Assembly (NCBI RefSeq): GCF_000520715.1
Contig: NZ_ASSD01000662.1
Span: 1-45,575, forward strand
Source of the DNA: Paenibacillus zanthoxyli JH29
GTDB lineage: Bacteria > Bacillota > Bacilli > Paenibacillales > Paenibacillaceae
Length of the DNA stretch: 45,575 bases
Direction of reading: 5' to 3'
Shown: piece after piece, positions 34,241 to 42,186 of the stretch
Layout: each line of letters starts with the position of its first letter
Numbering within the stretch: the stretch's first letter is position 1
Position numbers and translations under genes: made by a program
The notes under the pieces: model-generated
The model's database searches: none
What the model was told of the DNA's origin: nothing
Seen by the model: the letters and a program-made list of their open reading frames with translations, nothing else

Positions 34241-34603
34241 ATGCTCGAAAGCTTAGATAGAACCGCAGCTCACACTATGGAATGGGCAATCATCGAAGGC
34301 AAGCTGAAGCTAGGCATCGGCGGCGTTGAATGGTTGGCAATACATGTTAACCCGGATGAATTGAGGAAAAAGCATCTATCCAACTGGTTTGGATTTCTCG
34401 CCGACGTCGAAAGAAAGAATTCTGATGAATTGATGCAGGATGCACTTCTAATGGATTCGGATTCATTTTACAGCAGACATGCGCTTAACTGGTGGATTGT
34501 CGTCAAGAACGCTCTGACTTACCTTAGCTTGCTGCGGCAGCGGGATTACAATCGGTATTCGGATTTTATCCGGGAGTTGCAACTAAAGGGAGGGATGTCC
34601 TGA
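34241..34603 (+). CDS. hypothetical phage protein
   Basis: 120 residues, not recognised. Ribosome binding site gaaaggag 8-9 bp before the ATG. Sequence is soluble and tryptophan-rich (EWLAIH, NWFGFLADVE, NWWIVVKNAL) with helical character. It follows a 134-bp spacer after the DUF771 gene and precedes the antirepressor-like gene, so it belongs to the early region. Confidence 0.7.
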   Translation: MLESLDRTAAHTMEWAIIEGKLKLGIGGVEWLAIHVNPDELRKKHLSNWFGFLADVERKNSDELMQDALLMDSDSFYSRHALNWWIVVKNALTYLSLLRQRDYNRYSDFIRELQLKGGMS

Positions 34604-34651
34604 TAGCTAGAGCGAAAGGTGCAGTAAGCGCCATACGAAAGGAGAAATGTA

Positions 34652-35503
34652 ATGAGTGATAAACCAGCAATCAACGGAATGAAGGTTCTTTCAGGAATTG
34701 AAATTCCAAATATCGTCGGCGGTTTTGGCCCGGGTAAGAAGTCAATGCTTGCTAAAAGCATCGCGGAAATTCACGGCAGGCAGCACTACAAGGTAAACGA
34801 ATTGATAAATGCAAATCGTAAGAGATTCGGAGAAGCCGTTGACCTCATAGATTTGAAACTTCCTCAGTATGCTGAATTCGCTATCCTTCTGGTGGATAGC
34901 GGGATAATTTCTCAAAACGCTCTGAATGCTGCGCTAAATTTATTCCTTCTATCAGAGCGCGGCTATGCCAAACTGATTAAAATTTTCGACGACGACCTAT
35001 CTTGGAATAAGTACGACGAAATCCTTGATGGATACTTTAGAGCGAGAGATTCAGTTCCGGTCATGGACGAACTGAGCCCCATTCTCCAGTTATTGATTAA
35101 AACGGAGCTGGAGCAAAACGCTCTGAAGAAGGAAGTGTCCACCCTCCGCGATGGTCTCGACACGCTGACGGACAACCTGACGGCCGTTCCGGATCAGGAG
35201 AAGGTAAAAGACCTTATTAACGAATATGCACGGTGGACGAGATTGGGGCATGACGAGGTTTACAGGACCATTTACGACATTCTTCTGGATCAGCACGGTG
35301 TAGACGTCCCAAGACGAGTGAAGATCGAGCGTGAGAAACTGGACGAAGATTATTTCTCCAGAACAGGCAAGCATTATGCTGAATCGACACTCAAGCAGAA
35401 AAGATCAGGTATCGACGTCATGGTCCGTATGGGCGTGCTGGACAAGTTCAACGCGATACTAGTCGGGCTGCTGGCAAAGGTGAAAGGAGAACGGCGCTTA
35501 TGA
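34652..35503 (+). CDS. ORF6N-like antirepressor/DNA-binding protein
   Basis: 283 residues. Residues 15-70 (IEIPNIVGGFGP...KSIAEIHGRQHYKVNELINANRKRF) resemble the ORF6N domain of phage antirepressors. A central helical part and a charged C-terminal domain (about 180-283, with YARWTRLGHDEVYRTIYDILLDQHGVDVPRR) follow. Antirepressors of this kind interfere with the phage repressor or regulate early genes; the target here is unknown. Good site aaaggagaaatgta. Its stop overlaps the next small ORF by ATGA. Confidence 0.65.
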   Translation: MSDKPAINGMKVLSGIEIPNIVGGFGPGKKSMLAKSIAEIHGRQHYKVNELINANRKRFGEAVDLIDLKLPQYAEFAILLVDSGIISQNALNAALNLFLLSERGYAKLIKIFDDDLSWNKYDEILDGYFRARDSVPVMDELSPILQLLIKTELEQNALKKEVSTLRDGLDTLTDNLTAVPDQEKVKDLINEYARWTRLGHDEVYRTIYDILLDQHGVDVPRRVKIEREKLDEDYFSRTGKHYAESTLKQKRSGIDVMVRMGVLDKFNAILVGLLAKVKGERRL

Positions 35504-35601
35504 CCCTTGAACACCTTGCCCGCCTGTGGTTCAACCATCCGGCGCAGCATGCCGTCATTATTAAAAACATTCGGAGAAAGGAACGTACACATGGAAAATA
35601 A
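35500..35601 (+). CDS. 33-residue small phage ORF
   Basis: Starts at an ATGA overlap with the antirepressor-like gene, behind aaaggagaacg, and ends just inside the next gene. The protein begins MTLEHLARLWFNHPAQHA and has a basic tail (KNIRRKERTHGK). Translational coupling on both sides supports expression. Function unknown. Confidence 0.5.
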   Translation: MTLEHLARLWFNHPAQHAVIIKNIRRKERTHGK

Positions 35602-36220
35602 GCTGATTCAACAGAAAGCCGCTGATCTGCGGGAACGTGCAGGGGGGACGATATTCGGCTTCCCTATTCATGAAGAGGACCCCCGGTCTCCTTATGCTGT
35701 CGTCGTTTATTCTGGCGGAATGTATCACGTTTACCCTGAAGCTGCTGATATTTCACTTGCTGCACTCGGTGTAAAAACGATCCTGGACAAGATGATTGAG
35801 CATGGTTATGACGTGAATTTTGAAAAAGACGTTCGCTTGGTATCTTACGAGGCTCAAATGAATGCGCCGGACGTTCGAATGCGGCGTTTGAAAAAAGAAA
35901 ATCTCAGCAAGCCTCTTCTTGAACGCGAAGTTGATTATTTGATTAGGAACGAGGAAGAAGGCGCATTGATCAACGCTCGCGGCCTTCTGAAATGGACCTA
36001 TATCGAAATGGTGGACGAGCGTAATCCAAAAGCGATCCAATTCATGGGGGAATATTACAAAATCTTGGCGGGTCAGCGATACGGGAAAACGGCGGCAGCC
36101 ATCAAGCAGGAAGTACGCCGGATGACGAAGGATGAAGGCATCAAGTGGATTGAGCGCACATATGCCCGCTACGTGAAGGATGATTCCACGATCATGGACA
36201 TTATGCAAAGACTGGTTTAG
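35591..36220 (+). CDS. hypothetical phage protein
   Basis: 209 residues from the ATG at 35591; the long upstream in-frame extension is another frame of the small ORF and is left out. Site ggagaaagg lies about 10 bp before. Not recognised. The N-terminal part (GTIFGFPIHEEDPRSPYAVVVYSGGMYHVYP) could be a small beta domain; the rest is helical and charged. Confidence 0.7.
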   Translation: MENKLIQQKAADLRERAGGTIFGFPIHEEDPRSPYAVVVYSGGMYHVYPEAADISLAALGVKTILDKMIEHGYDVNFEKDVRLVSYEAQMNAPDVRMRRLKKENLSKPLLEREVDYLIRNEEEGALINARGLLKWTYIEMVDERNPKAIQFMGEYYKILAGQRYGKTAAAIKQEVRRMTKDEGIKWIERTYARYVKDDSTIMDIMQRLV

Positions 36221-36233
36221 GAGGATGAAGCCC

Positions 36234-36500
36234 ATGAATAACCCCGCACCAGCAGCTCCCGCCGATCAGGAACACAAGCTTTACCCGGAAACTCGCCGCT
36301 TGGTTTTCTTGACCTTTATCAAGAAAAAGCTGCTCGAATCCACGTTTGCCTTACAGGAAGAACCGGATATCTATACACCGGACAAGCTGATGTCTGACCT
36401 TTTGGATATCATTGCCGAGATTGGCGAAGAGGAACAGACCGTTATGCATGCGATCTTCAAGAAGATTGATGAAGGAGGGGAAGAAAATATCGCCGACTAA
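36234..36500 (+). CDS. hypothetical phage protein
   Basis: 88 residues from the ATG at 36234, placed 9 bp after taggagg; the ATG at 36225 touches the site and is rejected. Helical and acidic, with a proline-rich start (MNNPAPAAPADQEHK). Not recognised. Overlaps the next gene by 32 bp. Confidence 0.6.
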   Translation: MNNPAPAAPADQEHKLYPETRRLVFLTFIKKKLLESTFALQEEPDIYTPDKLMSDLLDIIAEIGEEEQTVMHAIFKKIDEGGEENIAD

Positions 36501-36726
36501 CTGGAACGACTTCTCGATTTTCACCGATCTCAAGAATGACCTGGTAGATCTGATCGCTTGCGTAAAGAATGACGAACTTGTCACCGCATACGATACAGCA
36601 GAGAAAGCAATGGCTATTCTGGAGAAGGTTGTCGAACATGAGGATTACTTGATCCGGCAATTCAAGCAGGAACAGGACAATAAAAAGCAAAATCGCCTTA
36701 ACACATCCTTGGCGGGGCGCGGTTAA
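36469..36726 (+). CDS. hypothetical phage protein
   Basis: 85 residues if started at the ATG at 36469, a start without a clear ribosome binding site; aaggagggg lies just inside it, so initiation could be later at a non-standard codon. The C-terminal part (DTAEKAMAILEKVVEHEDYLIRQFKQEQDNKK) looks like a coiled coil. Not recognised. Confidence 0.5.
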   Translation: MKEGKKISPTNWNDFSIFTDLKNDLVDLIACVKNDELVTAYDTAEKAMAILEKVVEHEDYLIRQFKQEQDNKKQNRLNTSLAGRG

Positions 36727-36827
36727 GACGATCATAAATTCAAACATGTGGGTAACTCTTGGCGCCATTATATCGTCATTCGATGTTTTGCGTCAAGAGG
36801 CTGCCCATTCATGGGAGTGTGTAAATT

Positions 36828-37253
36828 ATGTCAATCGTATTATCTTCGGCTCGTATGGCCGGTAAAAATTATAATCTTCAGTCTGCCCGGAAACCGGCTT
36901 CTTATGCCGAGCGGGTACGTGTCAATGCCAGGCATATTATCCGTAATCGGGGCGTAAGTGCCATTCTAGCCTTTTGGGCTCAGGAACTGGAGAAGCGACC
37001 GTCAGAGGATCAGATGAGCTGCTGGCGGGCTCTGCTGCCTATGGCTCAGTCCATTGTATGGGAAGAGTATGTGCGCTACGGTGAGACGCTTGACGTATGG
37101 ACGAATTTGGATGATGGGGAGGGTGAAATTTCGCCCCCCTTTGAGCCAATAATCTATGCCCAGGTACTCACAGGTTCGGGCGGATATGCGGAATGGCATA
37201 AAGACCCGATACGAAATGAATTGCGTTGCTGGAACCGGGAGGTGCGGGGATGA
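36828..37253 (+). CDS. hypothetical phage protein with C-terminal YAEWH motif
   Basis: 141 residues. A basic N-terminus (SARMAGKNYNLQSARKPASYAERVRVNARHI) is followed by a helical middle and a C-terminal stretch with GGYAEWHKD at 118-126, then N and W-x-R-E spaced as in the next gene product. The two proteins are likely distant paralogues. The gene overlaps its neighbour by ATGA. Site ggagtg 9 bp upstream. Function unknown. Confidence 0.6.
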   Translation: MSIVLSSARMAGKNYNLQSARKPASYAERVRVNARHIIRNRGVSAILAFWAQELEKRPSEDQMSCWRALLPMAQSIVWEEYVRYGETLDVWTNLDDGEGEISPPFEPIIYAQVLTGSGGYAEWHKDPIRNELRCWNREVRG

Positions 37254-37618
37254 CAATAATTGTTTTCCCGAACGACCTGGATCGGCAAAAAACCTTGGAA
37301 TTGGCAGATGAAGCGTGTGAGCAGCTTCAAAGCTTCGTGGCTGAAAATGGCATTAATTGCGTGCTGCAAAGCTTGGAAGAAAGACTTGAGCAATCCAGTG
37401 GAAACATTGATCTTCAGCGACACTTTTTACTTTCCATTCTCAAAGTTGTCATAGTAGCCATGTACAAGCTTCCGGGTCATTCTCTCAACGTGATTACTGG
37501 GAAAGACCGGAACGGTCTGTACGTGTCCGCCCAATGCTCTAGCGGCTCATATGCGGAGTGGCATGTTGATTCGGCGCTGAACGTCTTTGAAAACTGGGAC
37601 AGGGAGGGGTGTGTATGA
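37250..37618 (+). CDS. hypothetical phage protein with C-terminal YAEWH motif
   Basis: 122 residues from the ATG at 37250, overlapping the upstream stop (ATGA) and preceded by gggaggt. Its end carries SGSYAEWHVD at 98-107, then N and W-x-R-E as in the previous protein, and before that LNVITGKD against LDVWTNLD. The N-terminal halves differ. Possible metal or nucleotide-binding role for the H/E/D residues is speculation. The next gene again starts at an ATGA overlap. Confidence 0.62.
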   Translation: MTIIVFPNDLDRQKTLELADEACEQLQSFVAENGINCVLQSLEERLEQSSGNIDLQRHFLLSILKVVIVAMYKLPGHSLNVITGKDRNGLYVSAQCSSGSYAEWHVDSALNVFENWDREGCV

Positions 37619-37893
37619 GCCAGACGACGCATGAATACGTACGCCCTCCCATGCTTCCAAATGCCGATTTCGATGGCCGGTACCATCACCTTAATTATGA
37701 CTGGAGTGGATTCTATTATCAGCCCGTCCCATCGTTCATGAAAGAACTGTCTGCGGTGGATGCTCAGATCGGATATGATGCCATGCTGGAGCTGCTTGAA
37801 CAGATCGTCTGGCGTATCTCGGAGGGGTATGAAATTGAATCGTTTTTGCGTGCGGCGTTCGGAGATTTGGGAGTAAACAGACAGAAAGAGTAG
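37615..37893 (+). CDS. hypothetical phage protein
   Basis: 92 residues, third gene of the ATGA-coupled trio. Start chosen at the ATG at 37615, 6 bp after gggaggg; an in-frame GTG at 37609 is too close to the site. N-terminal aromatic-rich part (FDGRYHHLNYDWSGFYYQPV), then helices. It lacks the YAEWH motif. Directly precedes the replication initiator gene. Confidence 0.6.
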   Translation: MSQTTHEYVRPPMLPNADFDGRYHHLNYDWSGFYYQPVPSFMKELSAVDAQIGYDAMLELLEQIVWRISEGYEIESFLRAAFGDLGVNRQKE

Positions 37894-38895
37894 GTGAGGC
37901 GGGTGACCGACTCTCGCAGAAAACGCGGCTATGTAGGAATTGCAAATCAGATATGGGACGAGGTCATTCGCCGGGATTTCACAAAGCGTCAGAAGGACGT
38001 TCTCATGTTCCTCTGGCGACTCTCATACGGCTGTAATCAGACTGTTGCTGTTGTACCGAGACAGAAGGACTTTGCCCTCTGCGGTGTAGGGGAGAACAAG
38101 GCGGGCGATGAGTTGAAACACCTGGCCGCCTGCAAGGTGATTTTCCGAAATGGGAACGAGTATCGTTTTAACGAAGATTTTGAGTTTTGGCAGATATCTC
38201 CGGTGAAGGGCTGGGACGATGAACGATTCAAGGAATTGATTCATTTGAACATCGAAGTGTCGAAAAAGTGCAAATCGGTAGATGAACCAAAACCGGCCCC
38301 AAGGCTTCGATTGAAGAAAGGAAAACTTCCCAAAACGGTAACTTTTAGTCGCAAAAAAACTTCCCAAAAGGGGAACTTTCCGTCGGGTGATAACTTCCCA
38401 AAACGGGAAGATGAATTTTCTGCCGAACTTCCCGAAAAGGGAAGAAATATTGAAGAAAACTTCCCGAAAAGGGAAGACGGAGAGTCGTCAAACCCAAGCG
38501 GGGCGCGGGATACAGCCGCTCTAAATACATCTTTTAAAGACAGTAAAGATATATATATAGCTCAATTCGATGAATTTTGGAATTTGTATCCGAAGAAGGT
38601 TGGCAAGAAAAAGGCGCAGGAGAAATTCATCAAACTTGCACCTGATTTAGATTTTGAGAAGGTCATGACAGGAACACGGAATTATATATCTTACTGCAAG
38701 CGAGTCAACAGGTATTTTAAAGACGGAGCCACGTTCGTTAATCAACAGGGGTGGGACGATTTCGCCGAAGGTGATGGCTTGGTTGATCAGACTGCAGGTC
38801 AGAGCAAAGCACCGCCTCTTGAGAAAATCAAAGTAACCAAGGAGGATCAAGAATTCTATGACAGACTTTACGGTCAGAGCAGCGGAACCACATGA
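37894..38895 (+). CDS. phage replication initiator, O-like
   Basis: 333 residues. The N-terminal winged-helix region (about 15-110, with NQIWDEVIRRDFTKRQKDVLMFLWRLSYG) fits phage replication protein O. A lysine-rich linker (120-205) contains the DNA iterons; a C-terminal domain with FDEFWNLYPKKVGKKKAQEKF, typical of DnaD/O-type initiators, would contact the helicase. GTG at 37894 is given; the GTG at 37903, closer to ggtgaggcgg, is equally possible. As in lambda, the origin seems to lie inside the gene. Overlaps the helicase gene by 38 bp. Confidence 0.85.
   Translation: MRRVTDSRRKRGYVGIANQIWDEVIRRDFTKRQKDVLMFLWRLSYGCNQTVAVVPRQKDFALCGVGENKAGDELKHLAACKVIFRNGNEYRFNEDFEFWQISPVKGWDDERFKELIHLNIEVSKKCKSVDEPKPAPRLRLKKGKLPKTVTFSRKKTSQKGNFPSGDNFPKREDEFSAELPEKGRNIEENFPKREDGESSNPSGARDTAALNTSFKDSKDIYIAQFDEFWNLYPKKVGKKKAQEKFIKLAPDLDFEKVMTGTRNYISYCKRVNRYFKDGATFVNQQGWDDFAEGDGLVDQTAGQSKAPPLEKIKVTKEDQEFYDRLYGQSSGTT
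38324..38476. repeat. five iterons, likely phage replication origin
   Basis: 19-bp dyad repeats with consensus AACTTCCCRAAAMGGGAAG start at 38324, 38358, 38392, 38426 and 38458, so spacing is 34, 34, 34 and 32 bp. Copies 4 and 5 are identical; copy 1 is the most degenerate. They fall in all three reading frames of the host gene, so they are kept for DNA function. An AT-rich stretch (38521-38562, with atatatatag) follows and could be the unwinding element. Confidence 0.8.
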
Positions 38896-40138
38896 AGAAG
38901 TGCTGGGGGCACTCTTGAAAGACCCATCCCTTTACCTGGGGTATAAACAGGGGCTGACGCCGGAGCATTTCAAGGAACTGGATTGGCTTTACCGGATCAT
39001 CCAGGAAACGGACGCCGCTGAAGAACTGAGCTTCCGGGGGATCGCTTCTCGCATCCCCGTAGATCGCATAAAACTGCTGCATGACCTGCGCGGAACTTTC
39101 ATCAGCGAAAGTCGATTGCCTTCCCTGATTCAGCAGCTTAAAAAAGACGTCCTGGCTGAAGAGTTGAAATCCCTGTCTCTTGAAACGCTCGGCAAGGTCA
39201 ATGACGAGAACAACCCGGATGACGTCCTTCGTGTTCTCCAGCAGCGGTCACTCTCTCTTTTCACCAGCGAGAGTAAGGACGGGAGCACGCCGGATCAGGA
39301 TGTTGACGGCTGGGTGGATTACATCCTCGAAATTGTGGAGGACCCGAAAAAGGCATTTGGGCTTCTGAGCGGCATGTACTCCATCGACAAGATGACGACA
39401 GGCTGGCATCGGCAAGATTTCTCGGTGATCGGAGCGCGGACAAGCATGGGCAAGACAGCCTTTGTGCTTGAAATGCTGATGAGGCTGAACGCCAAAGGGC
39501 ATAAGTGTGCGATGTTCAGCTTGGAAATGTCGAAGAGGCAGCTTTTCAACCGCATGATGGCGAACATTCTTCAGGTCGATTTTGAACAATTCCGGACCGG
39601 ACAGTTGCCGAAGCATTTTTATACCGAGCACATGGTTCGCGAAAAGAAACGGCTGACTTCCCTGTACATCGACGATACCCGGGCCGTGTCAGCTGACTAC
39701 ATCGTGGACGAAATGCGGCGGCTAAAGCGAACACAGGGCCTTGATTTCGTAGTGGTGGATTATCTCCAGGACGTTCGGGAGCAAGGAGAGTCGAACGATA
39801 ACGGCGGCAGCGCCCTTGCTAGGGTCTGCCGGAAACTGCGGGCCGGGGCGCAGGAAATGGACTGTCATGTGATGGGACTTTCCCAGGTCGTTCGCGGTGT
39901 TGAGGATCGGAAGGACAAGCGTCCCGGGAATGCTGATCTGGCCGGGAGCACCGGCATTGAAACTTCTGCCGATGTCATCGGCTTGCTGTACCGGGACGAT
40001 TACTACGAACCGACTTCATCCAGCAAAGGCATTCTGGAAGTCAATTTCACGAAGCAGCGGAATGGTAGCCGGGGAAAGGTGGAGCTGATGTATGACCGAC
40101 AAACGCAGCGAATCACAGAGTTGGAGTTCCGAAGATAA
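38858..40138 (+). CDS. DnaB-type replicative DNA helicase
   Basis: 426 residues. A short N-terminal DnaB domain (1-100) is followed by the RecA-like ATPase domain with Walker A GARTSMGKT at 192-200, Walker B FVVVDYLQ at about 294-301 and the LSQVVRGVEDRKDKRPGNADL segment of DnaB proteins. It would unwind DNA at the origin after loading by the O-like protein. ATG after aaggaggatc within the end of the initiator gene. Confidence 0.93.
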   Translation: MTDFTVRAAEPHEEVLGALLKDPSLYLGYKQGLTPEHFKELDWLYRIIQETDAAEELSFRGIASRIPVDRIKLLHDLRGTFISESRLPSLIQQLKKDVLAEELKSLSLETLGKVNDENNPDDVLRVLQQRSLSLFTSESKDGSTPDQDVDGWVDYILEIVEDPKKAFGLLSGMYSIDKMTTGWHRQDFSVIGARTSMGKTAFVLEMLMRLNAKGHKCAMFSLEMSKRQLFNRMMANILQVDFEQFRTGQLPKHFYTEHMVREKKRLTSLYIDDTRAVSADYIVDEMRRLKRTQGLDFVVVDYLQDVREQGESNDNGGSALARVCRKLRAGAQEMDCHVMGLSQVVRGVEDRKDKRPGNADLAGSTGIETSADVIGLLYRDDYYEPTSSSKGILEVNFTKQRNGSRGKVELMYDRQTQRITELEFRR

Positions 40139-40463
40139 GGGACGACTCGTTGCGCAGTATCAGGAAATCTTAATCCGGCAGGTGCAGGCTGCCTTTGACA
40201 GCAAAGAAATGGACGAGGTCACGTACCAGCGATTCATGACAGAGGATTGTTCGGAGGAGACGAAAGAAGGCATCCTGGACCACTTTTACCTGATTTTCAA
40301 AGAACTGGCCGCCTATCATCAGGAGAGACTTCAGCAGCGGATTTTTAGAGGCGCTGAGTTGCTAGATTCGACAAATAAGGACGATCCAAAGTATCCCGAA
40401 TACATGCGGCTTTATGACGATTTGGTTAGACGATTGCAAGAAAGCTATAAACGAGGAGGTTGA
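40092..40463 (+). CDS. hypothetical phage protein
   Basis: 123 residues, starting 47 bp inside the helicase gene behind aaaggtggag. Charged and helical, mostly alpha (e.g. LVAQYQEILIRQVQAAFDSKEMDE). No AAA+ loader motifs are present. Not recognised; its coupling to the helicase suggests a replication accessory, which is inference. Confidence 0.65.
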   Translation: MTDKRSESQSWSSEDKGRLVAQYQEILIRQVQAAFDSKEMDEVTYQRFMTEDCSEETKEGILDHFYLIFKELAAYHQERLQQRIFRGAELLDSTNKDDPKYPEYMRLYDDLVRRLQESYKRGG

Positions 40464-40467
40464 ACCT

Positions 40468-40935
40468 ATGTTGAACTTATTTCATCCCCATAGTCAAAAG
40501 CGGCTTCTCGAACCGGTAAACACGGCACCTGTTCGAGAAGGGGGCCTTCGTAAAATAGGCGATATCATAAAAGACGCGGATGCCTGGGCGCGGGATCTGA
40601 AAGCTAAGCCAACTGTTCGGTGGGCAGCCATCCAGAGAAACCGCGCCCTGAATGAAATCGCGGAGCGTCGGAGGCTGGTCCGGATCAAGCCGCACGACAA
40701 ATGGGCGGTGTACGAATTGTGCAAGGCGATATACGAACTGGCCGAGATTGACCGGGTCGATTTTAACGGGGCGGAATTGCAGCTTAAGCTTAAATTAATT
40801 CAGGAGCTTGTTCCCTTCTCCGATCCGCAGGCGATTTGCGGAGGTGTCATAGAGTATCATGATTCCCGCCGAATCCAGCGCTGGGGAATGGCTTATCTGC
40901 AAGATCCGGCAGCGGCGGAAGAAGGGCGGGTATGA
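40468..40935 (+). CDS. hypothetical phage protein
   Basis: 155 residues from the ATG at 40468, 7 bp after gaggaggt. Basic N-terminal half (KPTVRWAAIQRNRALNEIAERRRLVRIKPHDK) and a C-terminal part with FSDPQAICGGVIEYHDSRRIQRW. Not recognised. The stop overlaps the next start by ATGA. Confidence 0.65.
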   Translation: MLNLFHPHSQKRLLEPVNTAPVREGGLRKIGDIIKDADAWARDLKAKPTVRWAAIQRNRALNEIAERRRLVRIKPHDKWAVYELCKAIYELAEIDRVDFNGAELQLKLKLIQELVPFSDPQAICGGVIEYHDSRRIQRWGMAYLQDPAAAEEGRV

Positions 40936-41396
40936 TGGGAATAACCGCAGAAGAATTGGTCCGGCACTTTCTCGATACGATTAAAGGAGCTCGAGCTGCC
41001 TACGAGAAAGGCGTGGCCGATGAGCAGTATTTTCACGATGAGACGAATGACCTGAATCATGCGCTGGAGCTGTTACCTCGTAATCACCCGTTGCGGATAG
41101 GGCTTGACGAACAACTTAGTGAAAGCCGTTGGCAACGCCGGAAAGCCAAAGATGAGATCGAGCAACTTGAGCCGCTTATCAATTTCCTCAAACGGCAAAA
41201 GGGAATGGTCGGAGAATTGAGTAAGGTGCTCGGCGATATTAAATCAATTCAGAAAGAACAGTCCCAGCGCTTCTACACCGTCCGGGTTCGGAAGGATCTA
41301 GGGGAAAGATTCGAACATCGGGAGCGGGAGACGGTGTCAAAGGTTGCCGGGGCGATCAACATCCGCCGGCGACGGGTACGTTGCAATCTGATGTGA
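40932..41396 (+). CDS. hypothetical phage protein
   Basis: 154 residues, ATGA-coupled to the previous gene (a second ATG at 40935 is possible). Helical and charged, with a likely coiled coil around residues 55-110 (SRWQRRKAKDEIEQLEPLINFLKR) and a very basic C-terminus (NIRRRRVRCNLM). Not recognised. Confidence 0.65.
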   Translation: MMGITAEELVRHFLDTIKGARAAYEKGVADEQYFHDETNDLNHALELLPRNHPLRIGLDEQLSESRWQRRKAKDEIEQLEPLINFLKRQKGMVGELSKVLGDIKSIQKEQSQRFYTVRVRKDLGERFEHRERETVSKVAGAINIRRRRVRCNLM

Positions 41397-41413
41397 TACA
41401 GCAAAACCAACAG

Positions 41414-41682
41414 AAATTATTCCAATAATTATTCCGAGGAGGTATACCCATGAAGACACTGAATGAAATCAAGAAAACACTTATGGATAATCACTTGCCA
41501 TGCCCCATGTTTATTATGGAAGAGCTGGAGGAGCGGGACAAAAAGATTAAGGAACTGCACTCTGCCTTAGGGCTGGAATCTCCAGCTGAAGGCGATCAAG
41601 GCGACTGAATTGCCTAGTGAATCCAGTAACTGGAACCTTGTCATTTTGGACTTAAATTATTCCTGAAATTATTACGGAGAGG
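41414..41682 (+). repeat. duplicated 29-bp translation leader
   Basis: The stretch 41414-41442 (aaattattcc...gaggagg) recurs at 41654-41682 (aaattattcc...gagagg) with 23 of 29 bases the same. Each copy ends in the ribosome binding site of the gene that follows, at 41450 and 41692. The two genes are otherwise unrelated. Confidence 0.6.
41450..41608 (+). CDS. 52-residue hypothetical phage protein
   Basis: MKTLNEIKKTLMDNHLPCPMF... ends LESPAEGDQGD. Preceded by gaggaggtat 8 bp before the ATG, one of the best sites in the prophage. Small, acidic and partly helical. Not recognised. Confidence 0.6.
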   Translation: MKTLNEIKKTLMDNHLPCPMFIMEELEERDKKIKELHSALGLESPAEGDQGD

Positions 41683-41691
41683 ATGAAGAGT

Positions 41692-41973
41692 ATGAAAAAG
41701 CTGATTACGGCTGCGGCGGCCATTATGCTTACGCTGGTCTTGGGAGGCTGTGAAAGCTGGGACAGAACAGTGAAGGATTTCGGATCAAGCGTAAATGGGC
41801 TGAGCAGGGTCGCAGAGGTCTATGACGCCAATGGCAACGTCATCAAGAAGTACAAAGGGAAATTCGACGTAGAGGTCAACGAATACGGAAACAAGGTCAA
41901 ATTTGATGTAGACGGTAAGCGGGTCCTGATTTACAACGCAACGGTGGTCATCGAAGAGACGGGCGGTGAATGA
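41692..41973 (+). CDS. DUF5052-type phage lipoprotein
   Basis: 93 residues from the ATG at 41692, 8-9 bp after ggagagga. The N-terminal signal (MKKLITAAAAIMLTLVLGG) ends in a lipobox with C20, so the protein should be anchored on the outer face of the membrane. The mature part (SWDRTVKDFGSS... VYDANGNVIKKYKGKFDVEV... GKRVLIYNATVVI) matches the DUF5052 family of Firmicute phage lipoproteins. Superinfection exclusion is a known role for some phage lipoproteins; here it is only a possibility. Confidence 0.75.
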   Translation: MKKLITAAAAIMLTLVLGGCESWDRTVKDFGSSVNGLSRVAEVYDANGNVIKKYKGKFDVEVNEYGNKVKFDVDGKRVLIYNATVVIEETGGE

Positions 41974-41977
41974 TCCT

Positions 41978-42166
41978 ATGGAATATGCCGTTTTGGAATG
42001 GGACAAAGGGGGTGTGTCCGGATTCGTCCGGGTGATCGCCACGCACCAAAGCAAAATGAGCGCAGATTCCGTTGTCGGAGTTTCTCCACCATACTATGAG
42101 CGTGAAGCAATCACTATGGAAGAATACCAGCGCCTCAGAGACGAGGAAGAAGAACTCAACCGATAG
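41978..42166 (+). CDS. hypothetical phage protein
   Basis: 62 residues from the ATG at 41978, 4 bp after the lipoprotein stop, with cggtga about 8 bp upstream. A GTG at 41966 would add four residues. Acidic C-terminus (MEEYQRLRDEEEELNR). Not recognised. Confidence 0.5.
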   Translation: MEYAVLEWDKGGVSGFVRVIATHQSKMSADSVVGVSPPYYEREAITMEEYQRLRDEEEELNR

Positions 42167-42186
42167 CGTGAATTGAACACAACGAA

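Noticed and set aside
36746-36865. 39-residue ORF (MWVTLGAIISSFDVL...) before the first YAEWH gene
   Set aside because: No ribosome binding site, and it runs into the next gene in a different frame. It may exist but is not supported.
38324-38476. CRISPR array
   Set aside because: The repeats are 19-bp dyads only about 15 bp apart, inside a coding gene; spacers are too short and there are no cas genes. They fit origin iterons.
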